Source: Peptococcaceae bacterium | GTDB lineage: Bacteria > Bacillota > Desulfotomaculia > Desulfotomaculales > Desulfocucumaceae | DNA length: 5,165 bases | Assembly: GCA_013336365.1 (NCBI GenBank) | Contig: JAAXTT010000110.1 | Coordinates: 1-5,165, forward strand | Reading direction: 5' to 3' | Shown here: positions 1 through 5,165 of the stretch, piece by piece | How the letters are laid out: each line of letters opens with the position of its first letter | Numbering within the stretch: position 1 is the first letter of the stretch | Notes under the pieces: model-generated | What the model was told of the DNA's origin: nothing | The model's database searches: none | The model's input: only the letters and a program-made list of their open reading frames with translations | Program-made: the position numbers and the translations under genes

Positions 1-518
1 GCCAGAAGTACCCTATAATTAAAACCCTGAGGGGTCTGGGCAAGACAAAGAGCATCTCTTCTCAATGTCTTAACAACCTGGCCATCAGCGTCCACTTCTT
101 TTATGGTATCCTTTGCAGGCACTGCAAGAATTGCAGCTCCATGCTCCTCAACTGCTTCGATAAGCCTCTGAATATCCTCTTTCCTGGTCAAGGGTCTCGC
201 CGCATCATGTATCAAAACAATGTCACAATCAGATGGAACTGCCAGCAACCCCAAATAAACAGATTGCTGGCGATTATTTCCTCCTGAAACCACCCTTTTA
301 ATCTTCTTGAAATTCCAGTTTGATATTTCTGATTTAAATTCTAATAAATGCTCCGGTGGCACCACCAGTATAATTCCATCAACAGAATCATTATGCTCAA
401 AAAGGTTTAGCGAACGAACCAGTACAGGTACCCCGTTCAGCAAAAACATCTGTTTATTGATCCCTTTCATTCTGCTACTTTGGCCGGCAGCAGCTATTAC
501 CGCATAAATCTTAGCCAA
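1..518 (-). CDS. ispD: 2-C-methyl-D-erythritol 4-phosphate cytidylyltransferase, 3' end cut by window edge
   Basis: IspD is the cytoplasmic MEP-pathway enzyme that joins CTP and methylerythritol phosphate into CDP-methylerythritol. The 172 visible codons contain the family signatures in order: the nucleotide-binding loop AAGQSSRM at residues 10-17 with Arg16 and Lys22 placed like the catalytic Arg20/Lys27 of E. coli; GGNNRQQSV at 79-87; HDAARP at 104-109, with Asp105 matching the E. coli metal-binding Asp106; AKDTIK near 141-146; and Arg154 followed by QTPQGF at 161-166. The family is usually about 230 residues, so roughly 60 C-terminal residues lie beyond base 1. I chose the TTG at 516-518 because it has a GAGGTG Shine-Dalgarno 7 bases upstream and gives the normal N-terminus; the only in-frame ATG nearby lies inside the catalytic loop. 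The gene overlaps the end of the PIN/TRAM gene by 8 bases, so it is probably co-transcribed and translationally coupled. Confidence 0.95.
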   Translation of the reverse strand, partial: MAKIYAVIAAAGQSSRMKGINKQMFLLNGVPVLVRSLNLFEHNDSVDGIILVVPPEHLLEFKSEISNWNFKKIKRVVSGGNNRQQSVYLGLLAVPSDCDIVLIHDAARPLTRKEDIQRLIEAVEEHGAAILAVPAKDTIKEVDADGQVVKTLRRDALCLAQTPQGFNYRVLL

Positions 519-1650
519 ACAGATTCACCTCATGAGAATACTGATCATTATCAAGATCCACGGAGTCAGAGGACCGCGGCTTAGCAAATATCATCCTGCC
601 TGCAGCCGTCTGAAGAACACTTGTTACCATTACCCCAATCGTCTGACCGATTAATTTTCTGCCTCCATCTAATACAATCATCGTTCCATCTTCCAAATAC
701 CCGATTCCCTGACCGGATTCTTTGCCCTCCTTGACAACCTGGACAATCATTTCTTCCCCGGGCAATACTACTGATTTAACTGCATTTGCCAATTCATTTA
801 CATTAAGGACCTTGACACCATGCAGCTCGGCAACTTTATTTAAATTATAGTCATTTGTCATTATTTTTGCCCCTAATTTTTGACCCAGCTTAACAAGCTT
901 GGTATCTACCTCAGACTGTCCTTCCAATCCCTTAACATTCTCATAAATCTGTATGGTGATTGAAGGATCCTTCATCATTTTATTAAGAATATCAAGTCCT
1001 CTTCGTCCCCGATTTCTTTTTAAGGTATCTGAGGAATCTGCAATATGTCTCAGCTCTTCAAGAACAAATGCCGGAACCAAAAGTATCCCCTCAATAAACC
1101 CACTATCACAAAGATCTGAAATCCTGCCATCAATAATTACACTGGTATCCAAAAGCTTATAATTGTGTTTTGACTCTGACCTAAAAGCTTTTTCTTTGCC
1201 AAACTTAGTAATGCCACCTAAGAAATTAAGTATTTCTTCTCTTTTTTTGATTCCGATACTCATGCCAAGATATCCTAAAAGAACTGTACCTAAAACTCTG
1301 ATAATGTATCCCGGTGTACCCAAAAAACTCAACATAGAGCCTAATAAATTAGCAATTATAAGTCCAAAAATCAAACCAACTGATCCCATAAACAAATCAT
1401 TGGTGGGCGTCCTCTGAATAAACTGCTCAATGGCAGAAATACCCTTTATTGAGCCTCTGATAATCCAGGGCACCAACAAAAGTCCCACAATTAAACCAAT
1501 CAATCCTCCAAGGGCATAAAACCCAAAATAAAAATTATTGGCAGCCGCCGGTAAAATAACAATTCCCTTAGAAACCAATAGGATAGAGGAATATATCCCC
1601 AAAAAAACAAACATAAGAACCAGAGAAAAATAAATTATCCTTTTGACCAA
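511..1650 (-). CDS. yacL: Membrane-anchored PIN/TRAM domain protein, YacL family (predicted nuclease)
   Basis: This 379-residue protein matches the architecture of Bacillus YacL (about 366 aa). Four hydrophobic segments are visible at roughly residues 5-25, 41-65, 86-110 and 112-133. A cytoplasmic PIN nuclease domain follows at about 164-290, and a TRAM RNA/DNA-binding domain at about 295-357. PIN acidic residues are present: Asp168 in LLDTS, Asp174 in IIDGRI, Glu198/Glu199 in VLEEL, Asp249 in EVDT and Asp267 in TNDYNL. The acidic cluster looks complete, so nuclease activity is plausible, but the family's substrate and role are not established. The start is TTG at 1648-1650, chosen for the near-perfect AAGGAGGTGA just upstream. 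A polar, acidic tail of about 20 residues follows the TRAM domain. The gene has its own promoter and leader, lies after the carD terminator, and overlaps ispD. The symbol is assigned by family and position. Confidence 0.92.
   Translation of the reverse strand: MVKRIIYFSLVLMFVFLGIYSSILLVSKGIVILPAAANNFYFGFYALGGLIGLIVGLLLVPWIIRGSIKGISAIEQFIQRTPTNDLFMGSVGLIFGLIIANLLGSMLSFLGTPGYIIRVLGTVLLGYLGMSIGIKKREEILNFLGGITKFGKEKAFRSESKHNYKLLDTSVIIDGRISDLCDSGFIEGILLVPAFVLEELRHIADSSDTLKRNRGRRGLDILNKMMKDPSITIQIYENVKGLEGQSEVDTKLVKLGQKLGAKIMTNDYNLNKVAELHGVKVLNVNELANAVKSVVLPGEEMIVQVVKEGKESGQGIGYLEDGTMIVLDGGRKLIGQTIGVMVTSVLQTAAGRMIFAKPRSSDSVDLDNDQYSHEVNLFG
526..531 (-). promoter_or_regulatory. Ribosome binding site deciding the TTG start of ispD
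   Basis: GAGGTG on the minus strand lies 7 bases before the TTG at 516-518, inside the last codons of the upstream PIN/TRAM gene. No ATG or GTG in the ispD frame has comparable spacing, so this site decides the start. Confidence 0.8.
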
Positions 1651-1654
1651 AATC

Positions 1655-1664
1655 TCACCTCCTT
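1655..1664 (-). promoter_or_regulatory. Near-consensus ribosome binding site before the TTG start of the PIN/TRAM gene
   Basis: AAGGAGGTGA lies 4 bases before the TTG at 1648-1650 on the minus strand. It is almost fully complementary to the 16S rRNA 3' end. The strong site may offset the weak start codon, and it fixes the start in preference to any internal ATG. Confidence 0.85.
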
Positions 1665-1729
1665 CTTTATCTATAATACATTAAAGTCAACAAAAAAATA
1701 ACTGTCCGGGTCATAAATGTCTAAATTAG

Positions 1730-1762
1730 CCGTGATGTTGGTATTTACAGCAATATCACAGG
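1730..1762 (-). promoter_or_regulatory. Imperfect hairpin near the 5' end of the yacL-ispD leader
   Basis: On the minus strand, GTGATATTG (1751-1759) and CAACATCAC (1732-1740) form a 9-base stem with one A-C mismatch. It is extended by CC/GG across a bulged T and closed by a 10-base loop. The predicted transcript start near 1768 puts this stem a few bases from the RNA 5' end, where such hairpins can stabilise mRNA. No T-run follows, so it is not a terminator. I do not recognise it as a known riboswitch. Confidence 0.45.
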
Positions 1763-1784
1763 CCTATAAAATCCATTATAAGGC
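1762..1784. repeat. Operator-like imperfect dyad covering the yacL -10 box
   Basis: On the minus strand, GCCT-T-ATAA (1776-1784) is mirrored by TTATAGGC (1762-1769): eight matched positions, one bulged base and a 6-base centre. The dyad covers the TATAAT box and the predicted start site, a normal place for a repressor site. No regulator family could be assigned, and an AT-rich background makes partial dyads fairly common. Confidence 0.35.
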
Positions 1785-1803
1785 TTTGCACTTTTGGCCA
1801 CAA
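1775..1803 (-). promoter_or_regulatory. Predicted sigma-A-type promoter for yacL-ispD
   Basis: The minus strand has a consensus TATAAT (1775-1780) separated by exactly 17 bases from TTGTGG (1798-1803), which matches the -35 consensus only in TTG. Transcription would begin near 1768, giving a leader of about 118 bases before the TTG start. The site lies in the gap just after the carD terminator, where a new promoter is needed. Confidence 0.65.
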
Positions 1804-1832
1804 CTTAAAAATATAAAAAGAAAAAAGGATAT

Positions 1833-1858
1833 AAAAAAAGCGCCCGGATGGGCGCTTT
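1833..1858 (-). terminator. Rho-independent terminator of carD
   Basis: On the minus strand, AAAGCGCCC (1850-1858), a 4-base loop (1846-1849) and GGGCGCTTT (1837-1845) form a perfect 9-base-pair stem that runs into seven T residues (1833-1839). The base of the stem overlaps the carD stop codon at 1857-1859. The opposite strand has only TTT after the stem, so termination should act mainly on carD transcripts. Confidence 0.93.
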
Positions 1859-2333
1859 ATGCAAATGCATCATCTATAAGAGACTGGGCCCGCTCTTCTT
1901 CTAATTCAGTAGCCAAAACCAACTCACTTATCAGTATCTGTCTTGCATTTTCTAACATTTTTCTTTCACCTGAGGACAAACCCTTTTCACGGTCACGATT
2001 AATCAAATTTCTCACAACCTCTGTCACTTCAAAGATGTCTCCACTCTTTATCTTCTCAAGATTTGCCCGATATCTACGATTCCAATTCGTAGACATAATA
2101 GTACTATTATCTTTCAGAATTCCGATAACCCTTTGAACTCCGTTGCTGTCGATAACCTCTCGCAATCCGATCTCAAGGCAATTGCTAATTGGAATCATAA
2201 CCTTCATATCACCAACCGGCAACTTTAATATGTAGTACTGGCGCTTTTCTCCAAGAATCTCTCTTTCCTCTATAGATTCTATAATCCCAGCCCCATGCAT
2301 GGGGTACACGACTTTATCTCCAATTTTGTACAA
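1857..2333 (-). CDS. carD: CarD/CdnL-family RNA polymerase-binding transcription regulator
   Basis: CarD-family proteins bind the RNA polymerase beta subunit and upstream promoter DNA, changing open-complex stability. The 158 residues show the usual two-part layout. A Tudor-like polymerase-interacting domain covers about 1-60 (GDKVVYPMHGAG at 5-16; YYILKLP at 33-39; PISN at 48-51). A helical DNA-binding domain follows with NWNRRYRAN at 83-91, where Trp84 fits the conserved minor-groove tryptophan, and LSSGERKMLENAR at 119-131. Length matches the family (about 160 aa). The start is TTG at 2331-2333 with AGGAGG 9 bases upstream; no suitable ATG precedes the conserved N-terminus. It is flanked by terminators on both sides and has its own promoters, so it appears monocistronic. 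Its targets cannot be inferred here, but autoregulation is possible. The symbol is by family; Bacillus subtilis calls its homologue YdeB. Confidence 0.93.
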   Translation of the reverse strand: MYKIGDKVVYPMHGAGIIESIEEREILGEKRQYYILKLPVGDMKVMIPISNCLEIGLREVIDSNGVQRVIGILKDNSTIMSTNWNRRYRANLEKIKSGDIFEVTEVVRNLINRDREKGLSSGERKMLENARQILISELVLATELEEERAQSLIDDAFA

Positions 2334-2342
2334 CGCCGTACC

Positions 2343-2348
2343 CCTCCT
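2343..2348 (-). promoter_or_regulatory. Ribosome binding site deciding the TTG start of carD
   Basis: AGGAGG on the minus strand lies 9 bases before the TTG at 2331-2333. Its first four bases also form part of the right arm of a 7-base inverted repeat (2345-2364), so it could be partly hidden in longer transcripts. Confidence 0.75.
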
Positions 2349-2364
2349 ATCCTCTTAGATAGGA
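2345..2364 (-). repeat. Perfect 7-base inverted repeat between carD P2 and its Shine-Dalgarno
   Basis: On the minus strand, TCCTATC (2358-2364) and GATAGGA (2345-2351) flank a 6-base spacer. As RNA this could pair part of the ribosome binding site. As DNA it sits right after the proximal -10 box, a typical operator position. The proximal start site near 2360 would remove most of the left arm, so only transcripts from the distal promoter would carry the full hairpin. Confidence 0.5.
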
Positions 2365-2366
2365 TT

Positions 2367-2395
2367 ATAATAACACATCCGGGATACATTGTCAA
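2367..2395 (-). promoter_or_regulatory. carD proximal promoter P2 (consensus -35, 17-base spacer, extended -10)
   Basis: The minus strand has a perfect TTGACA (2390-2395), a 17-base spacer, and TATTAT (2367-2372) preceded by TG-n, an extended -10 element. Transcription would begin near 2360, leaving a leader of about 27 bases that just contains the ribosome binding site. This is the best promoter match in the window. Confidence 0.85.
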
Positions 2396-2405
2396 AAAAA
2401 CCATA

Positions 2406-2435
2406 ATTTTAGCATAGCACTACAGCCAGTGTCAA
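2406..2435 (-). promoter_or_regulatory. carD distal promoter P1 (consensus -35, 18-base spacer, extended -10)
   Basis: The minus strand has a perfect TTGACA (2430-2435) 18 bases from TAAAAT (2406-2411), which is preceded by TG-C, again an extended -10. Its start site would fall near 2399, directly before the -35 box of P2. The two -35 boxes are exactly 40 bases apart. Confidence 0.7.
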
Positions 2436-2458
2436 TAATATTTTAGAATAAATATTAT
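2435..2458. repeat. AT-only 9-base inverted repeat abutting the P1 -35 box
   Basis: ATAATATTT (2435-2443) and AAATATTAT (2450-2458) are perfect inverted copies around a 6-base centre. The dyad touches the P1 -35 hexamer, fitting an operator or an activator/UP-element position. Its all-AT arms in an AT-rich gap make a chance origin quite possible. Confidence 0.4.
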
Positions 2459-2500
2459 CCTTGAAGATTGCAAGTTTAATTGCCTTTCTGGTTTTTCATT

Positions 2501-2535
2501 AAAAAAAGTGACTGACAACAATTTATCCGTCACTT
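2501..2535 (-). terminator. Rho-independent terminator of the radA-disA unit
   Basis: On the minus strand, AAGTGAC (2529-2535) pairs with GTCACTT (2506-2512), followed by seven T residues (2501-2507). The loop is 16 bases, longer than usual. It begins about 32 bases after the disA stop codon and separates radA-disA from carD. The short stem and long loop suggest it may be leaky. Confidence 0.75.
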
Positions 2536-2567
2536 AACTCCTAACTACCTCCATTGACAATATCCCT

Positions 2568-3626
2568 TTAATATCTTTCCTGACCTATCTGTTCACGATA
2601 TCGTTTAAGACCATCCCTAATCGATCTTGCTCTGACCTCTCCTATACCTTCTACCTCATCCAGTTCCTCTATAGAGGCAATAAGAATCATTCTTAATGAG
2701 CCAAAAACCACTACCATATTCTCTATAACAGAAAAAGGTAATCGGGGTATTTTCTCGAGAATGCGATAACCCTTTGGTTCAACATTTTGGTCCAGAATAC
2801 TGGCGTTACCCGTATAGCCCAATGCCCTTGCAATAAGGGTAAGATCAAGCAGATCCTCAGCCGGCCAGCTTCTTATTATCTCCATAAGCTCTTCCGGAGT
2901 CTTGTCAGAGGAGCTTATATCATAATCTCTGATTACCAGTAGCCCTTCATTCTCAACATTAGCTACCAGCTCTTCCATTTGCATTGTAATCAATCGGCCC
3001 TCTATGCCAAGCTCGCTTATGTATCTCTCTATTTCAGTTACAACTCTTAAAACCATCTCTGCTCTCTGAATTGACTTTGTAACATCATAAAGTGTTACCG
3101 CCTCAGAAAATTCCAAGATGCTTAGGGTGTTAACTGCCCGATCAAAAACAGTTCGGTATTTCTCTAGGGTTTGCAGTGCCTGATTAGCCTTAGTCAAAAT
3201 TACCCCTAAATCTCTAAGCACATACTTGACATTACCCTTGTAGATTGTTATAACACTCCTACGCTGAGAAATAGAAATAGCCAAAGCATCAATCTGTTTT
3301 GCAACTCGTTCTGCTGTCCGATGTCTTATGCCTGTTTCACTGGAAGGTATACTGAAATTAGGCACCAGCTGAGTATTGGCAGCAACTATTTTTTTAAAAT
3401 CGCCACTTATAACAATCGCACCGTCCATTTTTGCCAATTCATAAAGACTGGCCGGACTATAGTCAGCATTCAAACTAAACCCGCCCTCAGCTATTTCATC
3501 AATCTCCGGGCTTTCAGTAATTACTATAAGTGCTCCTGTTTTGGCCCTTAAAATATTTTCCAAGCCTTCCCTGAGAAGAGTCCCTGGAGCCACCATTTTT
3601 AAGATTTTCAATAACTTTGCTTCCAT
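2568..3626 (-). CDS. disA: DNA integrity scanning protein DisA, diadenylate cyclase
   Basis: DisA condenses two ATP into cyclic di-AMP and scans DNA for branched structures, which inhibit its activity. At 352 residues it is close to the usual length (about 360). The N-terminal DAC domain (about 1-140) has the catalytic DGA motif at 68-70, with Asp68 as metal ligand, and RHRTAER at 101-107, which contacts ATP. A long helical linker covers about 140-285. The C-terminal helix-hairpin-helix DNA-binding region at about 288-345 contains VEGIGEVRARSI. All key residues are present, so activity is expected. The ATG start at 3624-3626 has GGAG 8 bases upstream. The gene follows radA after 40 bases with no terminator, so the two are probably co-transcribed; in B. 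subtilis RadA is reported to interact with DisA and restrain its cyclase activity. Confidence 0.97.
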   Translation of the reverse strand: MEAKLLKILKMVAPGTLLREGLENILRAKTGALIVITESPEIDEIAEGGFSLNADYSPASLYELAKMDGAIVISGDFKKIVAANTQLVPNFSIPSSETGIRHRTAERVAKQIDALAISISQRRSVITIYKGNVKYVLRDLGVILTKANQALQTLEKYRTVFDRAVNTLSILEFSEAVTLYDVTKSIQRAEMVLRVVTEIERYISELGIEGRLITMQMEELVANVENEGLLVIRDYDISSSDKTPEELMEIIRSWPAEDLLDLTLIARALGYTGNASILDQNVEPKGYRILEKIPRLPFSVIENMVVVFGSLRMILIASIEELDEVEGIGEVRARSIRDGLKRYREQIGQERY

Positions 3627-3666
3627 CGCAATTGCTCCAATTCAAAATTATTAAATTATACTACTG

Positions 3667-5019
3667 TCAAACAAGAGCTGCACCTATTGCCTCCTGCAGA
3701 GTATTCATCCTTATAACTTTCATATTATTTCCTGGATCATAATTACTTAAAGACTTCGGAATTATACATCTGGAAAAACCCAATCTTGCTGCTTCATTAA
3801 TCCTTTTTTCCAGATTTGGAACAGGCCTAATCTCTCCGGTCAAACCAATTTCGCCAAAAGCAACCAGTCCACCAACAACAGAAACCTCTTTAAAGCTGGA
3901 AGCCAACGCCAAAGCTATTCCCAAATCAGCTGCAGGCTCATCCAAACGCACTCCCCCAACAGCATTAACATACGCGTCCTGTCCACCTATATGTAAGCCG
4001 ACCCGTTTTTCCAGAACTGCCAGGATGAGGGATACTCTGTTATAATCAACCCCGGCAGTCATTCTCCTTGGACTGCCGAAACTAGATGTGCACACCAAAG
4101 CCTGAACCTCTACCAATAAAGGCCTGTTACCTTCTATGGTGGAAACAACGACAGATCCCGGAACATCTCCTGAGTGCCTGTTACTCAAAAACATTTCAGA
4201 AGGATTTGCAACCTCTTTCAAGCCATCCCCTTCCATCTGAAATATTCCAATTTCATTTGTGGAGCCAAAACGATTCTTAACACTTCTCAGTATTCTGAAG
4301 GAATTATTTCTCTCTCCTTCGAAGTACAGTACTGTATCGACCATATGCTCCAGAACCTTTGGTCCTGCGAGAGCACCTTCCTTGGTGATATGTCCTACTA
4401 AAAAAATAGCCGGTCCATTCATTTTTGCCAATCTCATCATCTGACTGGCACACTCTCTCACCTGTCCAACCCCACCAGGAGATGCAGATATCTCTGCCTT
4501 GATTACTACCTGAATTGAGTCAATAATAACCAGCTCTGGGCTTGTTTCCCTTATATTTGCTTCAATTTGATCAATATCAGTCTCAGCCAGTAAAAATAAT
4601 AAATTCTCTTCTACATTAAGCCTTATGGACCTCATTTTAATCTGCTGAACAGATTCCTCTCCGGAAACATAAAGAACTTTTCTTCCAGACCTGGAAAGCT
4701 CTGAGGCCATCTGCAAAAGTAGGGTGGACTTGCCGATACCAGGGTCACCGCCCAAAAGGACCAGACTGCCTGGAACAACTCCACCCCCCAATGCTCCATC
4801 AAGCTCATGAATTCCTGTTGTAAACCGACTTTGATGTTCAATTGAAATATTTGAAATCGGACACGCCGTAAGACTTTTATTTTTATCAGCAAAAGCCACC
4901 TTGGAATTAATAGTCTCTTCTACCAAGGTGTTCCAGCCACCACAATCAGTACAGCGACCAAGCCAACGCACACTAATATATCCACATTCTGTGCAGGCAA
5001 ATCTTGTTTTTGCTGACAT
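3667..5019 (-). CDS. radA: DNA repair protein RadA (Sms), RecA-like branch-migration ATPase
   Basis: RadA/Sms acts with RecA in recombinational repair, processing branched DNA intermediates. The 450-residue protein has every family element in order: a C4 zinc finger (Cys9, Cys12, Cys23, Cys26); Walker A GGDPGIGKST at 90-99; Walker B LVIIDS at 163-168; the RadA-specific KNRFG at 248-252; and a Lon-like C-terminal domain with GGVRLDEPAADLG at 355-367 and GEIGLTGEIRPV at 389-400. That domain lacks the Lon catalytic motif, as is normal for RadA. I place the start at the ATG at 5017-5019: AAGAGG lies 7 bases upstream and the zinc finger then begins at residue 9, as usual. The open frame extends to an ATG at 5095-5097, but that would add 26 atypical residues and lies upstream of the predicted transcript start. 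A promoter of its own precedes it, and disA follows. Confidence 0.97.
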   Translation of the reverse strand: MSAKTRFACTECGYISVRWLGRCTDCGGWNTLVEETINSKVAFADKNKSLTACPISNISIEHQSRFTTGIHELDGALGGGVVPGSLVLLGGDPGIGKSTLLLQMASELSRSGRKVLYVSGEESVQQIKMRSIRLNVEENLLFLLAETDIDQIEANIRETSPELVIIDSIQVVIKAEISASPGGVGQVRECASQMMRLAKMNGPAIFLVGHITKEGALAGPKVLEHMVDTVLYFEGERNNSFRILRSVKNRFGSTNEIGIFQMEGDGLKEVANPSEMFLSNRHSGDVPGSVVVSTIEGNRPLLVEVQALVCTSSFGSPRRMTAGVDYNRVSLILAVLEKRVGLHIGGQDAYVNAVGGVRLDEPAADLGIALALASSFKEVSVVGGLVAFGEIGLTGEIRPVPNLEKRINEAARLGFSRCIIPKSLSNYDPGNNMKVIRMNTLQEAIGAALV

Positions 5020-5077
5020 TACAAAACCTCTTAAAAATACATAATTGATTGACTTATTTAGGGAAAATATCACTAAA

Positions 5078-5106
5078 ATTATACACTTTGCTATCAATAA
5101 TCACAA
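5078..5106 (-). promoter_or_regulatory. Predicted sigma-A-type promoter for radA-disA
   Basis: The minus strand has consensus TATAAT (5078-5083) 17 bases from TTGTGA (5101-5106), which matches the -35 consensus at four of six positions. Transcription would start near 5071, giving a leader of about 52 bases. This supports the shorter radA start, since the alternative ATG at 5095-5097 lies upstream of the start site. Confidence 0.72.
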
Positions 5107-5165
5107 GAAAATATTCTATTGACATTAAATCAGTCACCAATTCATACTTTCCTTGCCTATTCCTT
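5107..5165 (-). other. Edge segment upstream of radA, no gene recognised
   Basis: The end of an upstream minus-strand gene could fall here. One frame is open from the edge to a TAA near 5057, and another ends with a TGA near 5136-5138. Neither short peptide shows a recognisable family end. In many Firmicutes clpC precedes radA, but nothing here confirms it. Confidence 0.3.

Noticed and set aside
307..507. 66-codon plus-strand frame ending in a hydrophobic stretch
   Set aside because: It is antisense to the ispD catalytic loop region. The hydrophobic end is the complement of conserved IspD codons.
1671..1692. TTGACT and TATTAT close to the PIN/TRAM gene start as its promoter
   Set aside because: The spacer is only 6 bases, and a start there would fall on or beside the Shine-Dalgarno. 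The pair at 1775-1803 with a 17-base spacer is better.
1651..1768. A cyclic di-AMP (ydaO-type) riboswitch in the yacL leader, suggested by the nearby disA
   Set aside because: I could not find the conserved riboswitch core or an expression-platform terminator. Only a simple 5' hairpin is visible.
1717..2136. 139-codon plus-strand open frame across the carD gap
   Set aside because: It is antisense to carD over most of its length, runs through the terminator, and shows no recognisable domain. It is best explained as a shadow of carD.
3627..3680. TTGACA and TATAAT near the radA-disA junction as a separate disA promoter
   Set aside because: The two hexamers are only 4 bases apart, and neither has a partner at 16-18 bases.
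4086..4892. Several 60-90-codon frames overlapping radA on both strands
   Set aside because: All lie fully inside radA in other frames, have no family features and no ribosome binding site that would set them apart.
5020..5097. Longer radA start giving 26 extra N-terminal residues
   Set aside because: The extension is hydrophobic and unlike RadA, there is no good Shine-Dalgarno before 5097, the predicted promoter start is near 5071, and the ATG at 5017-5019 has a well-spaced AAGAGG.
5111..5145. A plus-strand TTGACA near 5119 as a divergent promoter
   Set aside because: The best -10 partner (CATACT at 18 bases) is weak, and the window ends before any gene it could serve.

Overview
The window is an AT-rich stretch of bacterial chromosome with every real gene on the minus strand. 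It carries the core-genome neighbourhood radA - disA - carD - yacL-type PIN/TRAM gene - ispD, which is typical of Firmicutes. The DisA/RadA/YacL/IspD order, a CarD-family gene between disA and yacL, strong Shine-Dalgarno sites and frequent TTG starts point to a Clostridia-like Firmicute. The genus cannot be told from sequence alone.

Read in the direction of transcription (right to left), there are three apparent transcription units. (1) A promoter near 5078-5106 drives radA (450 aa) and disA (352 aa), ending at a hairpin-plus-T-run terminator at 2501-2535. (2) A 234-base regulatory gap carries two tandem sigma-A-type promoters 40 bases apart and two dyads. It leads into carD (158 aa, TTG start), which ends at a strong terminator overlapping its stop codon (1833-1858). 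(3) A 206-base gap has a promoter (TATAAT at 1775-1780) and a leader of about 118 bases with a hairpin. It drives the membrane PIN/TRAM gene (379 aa, TTG start) and ispD, which overlaps it by 8 bases (TTG start) and runs off the left edge of the window.

Functionally, RadA is a RecA-like branch-migration ATPase. DisA is the DNA-scanning cyclic di-AMP synthase; in Bacillus subtilis RadA is reported to interact with DisA and limit its activity. CarD-family proteins bind RNA polymerase and modulate promoter opening. The PIN/TRAM protein is a predicted membrane-anchored nuclease of unproven role. IspD makes CDP-methylerythritol in the MEP isoprenoid pathway. The cluster therefore joins genome surveillance, second-messenger synthesis, transcription control and isoprenoid synthesis.

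No mobile element, CRISPR array, RNA gene or broken gene was seen. All five proteins look intact for their families apart from the edge-truncated ispD. The parts most worth a second look are non-coding: the layered promoter/dyad region before carD, the operator-like dyad and leader hairpin before the PIN/TRAM gene, and the run of three TTG-started genes.
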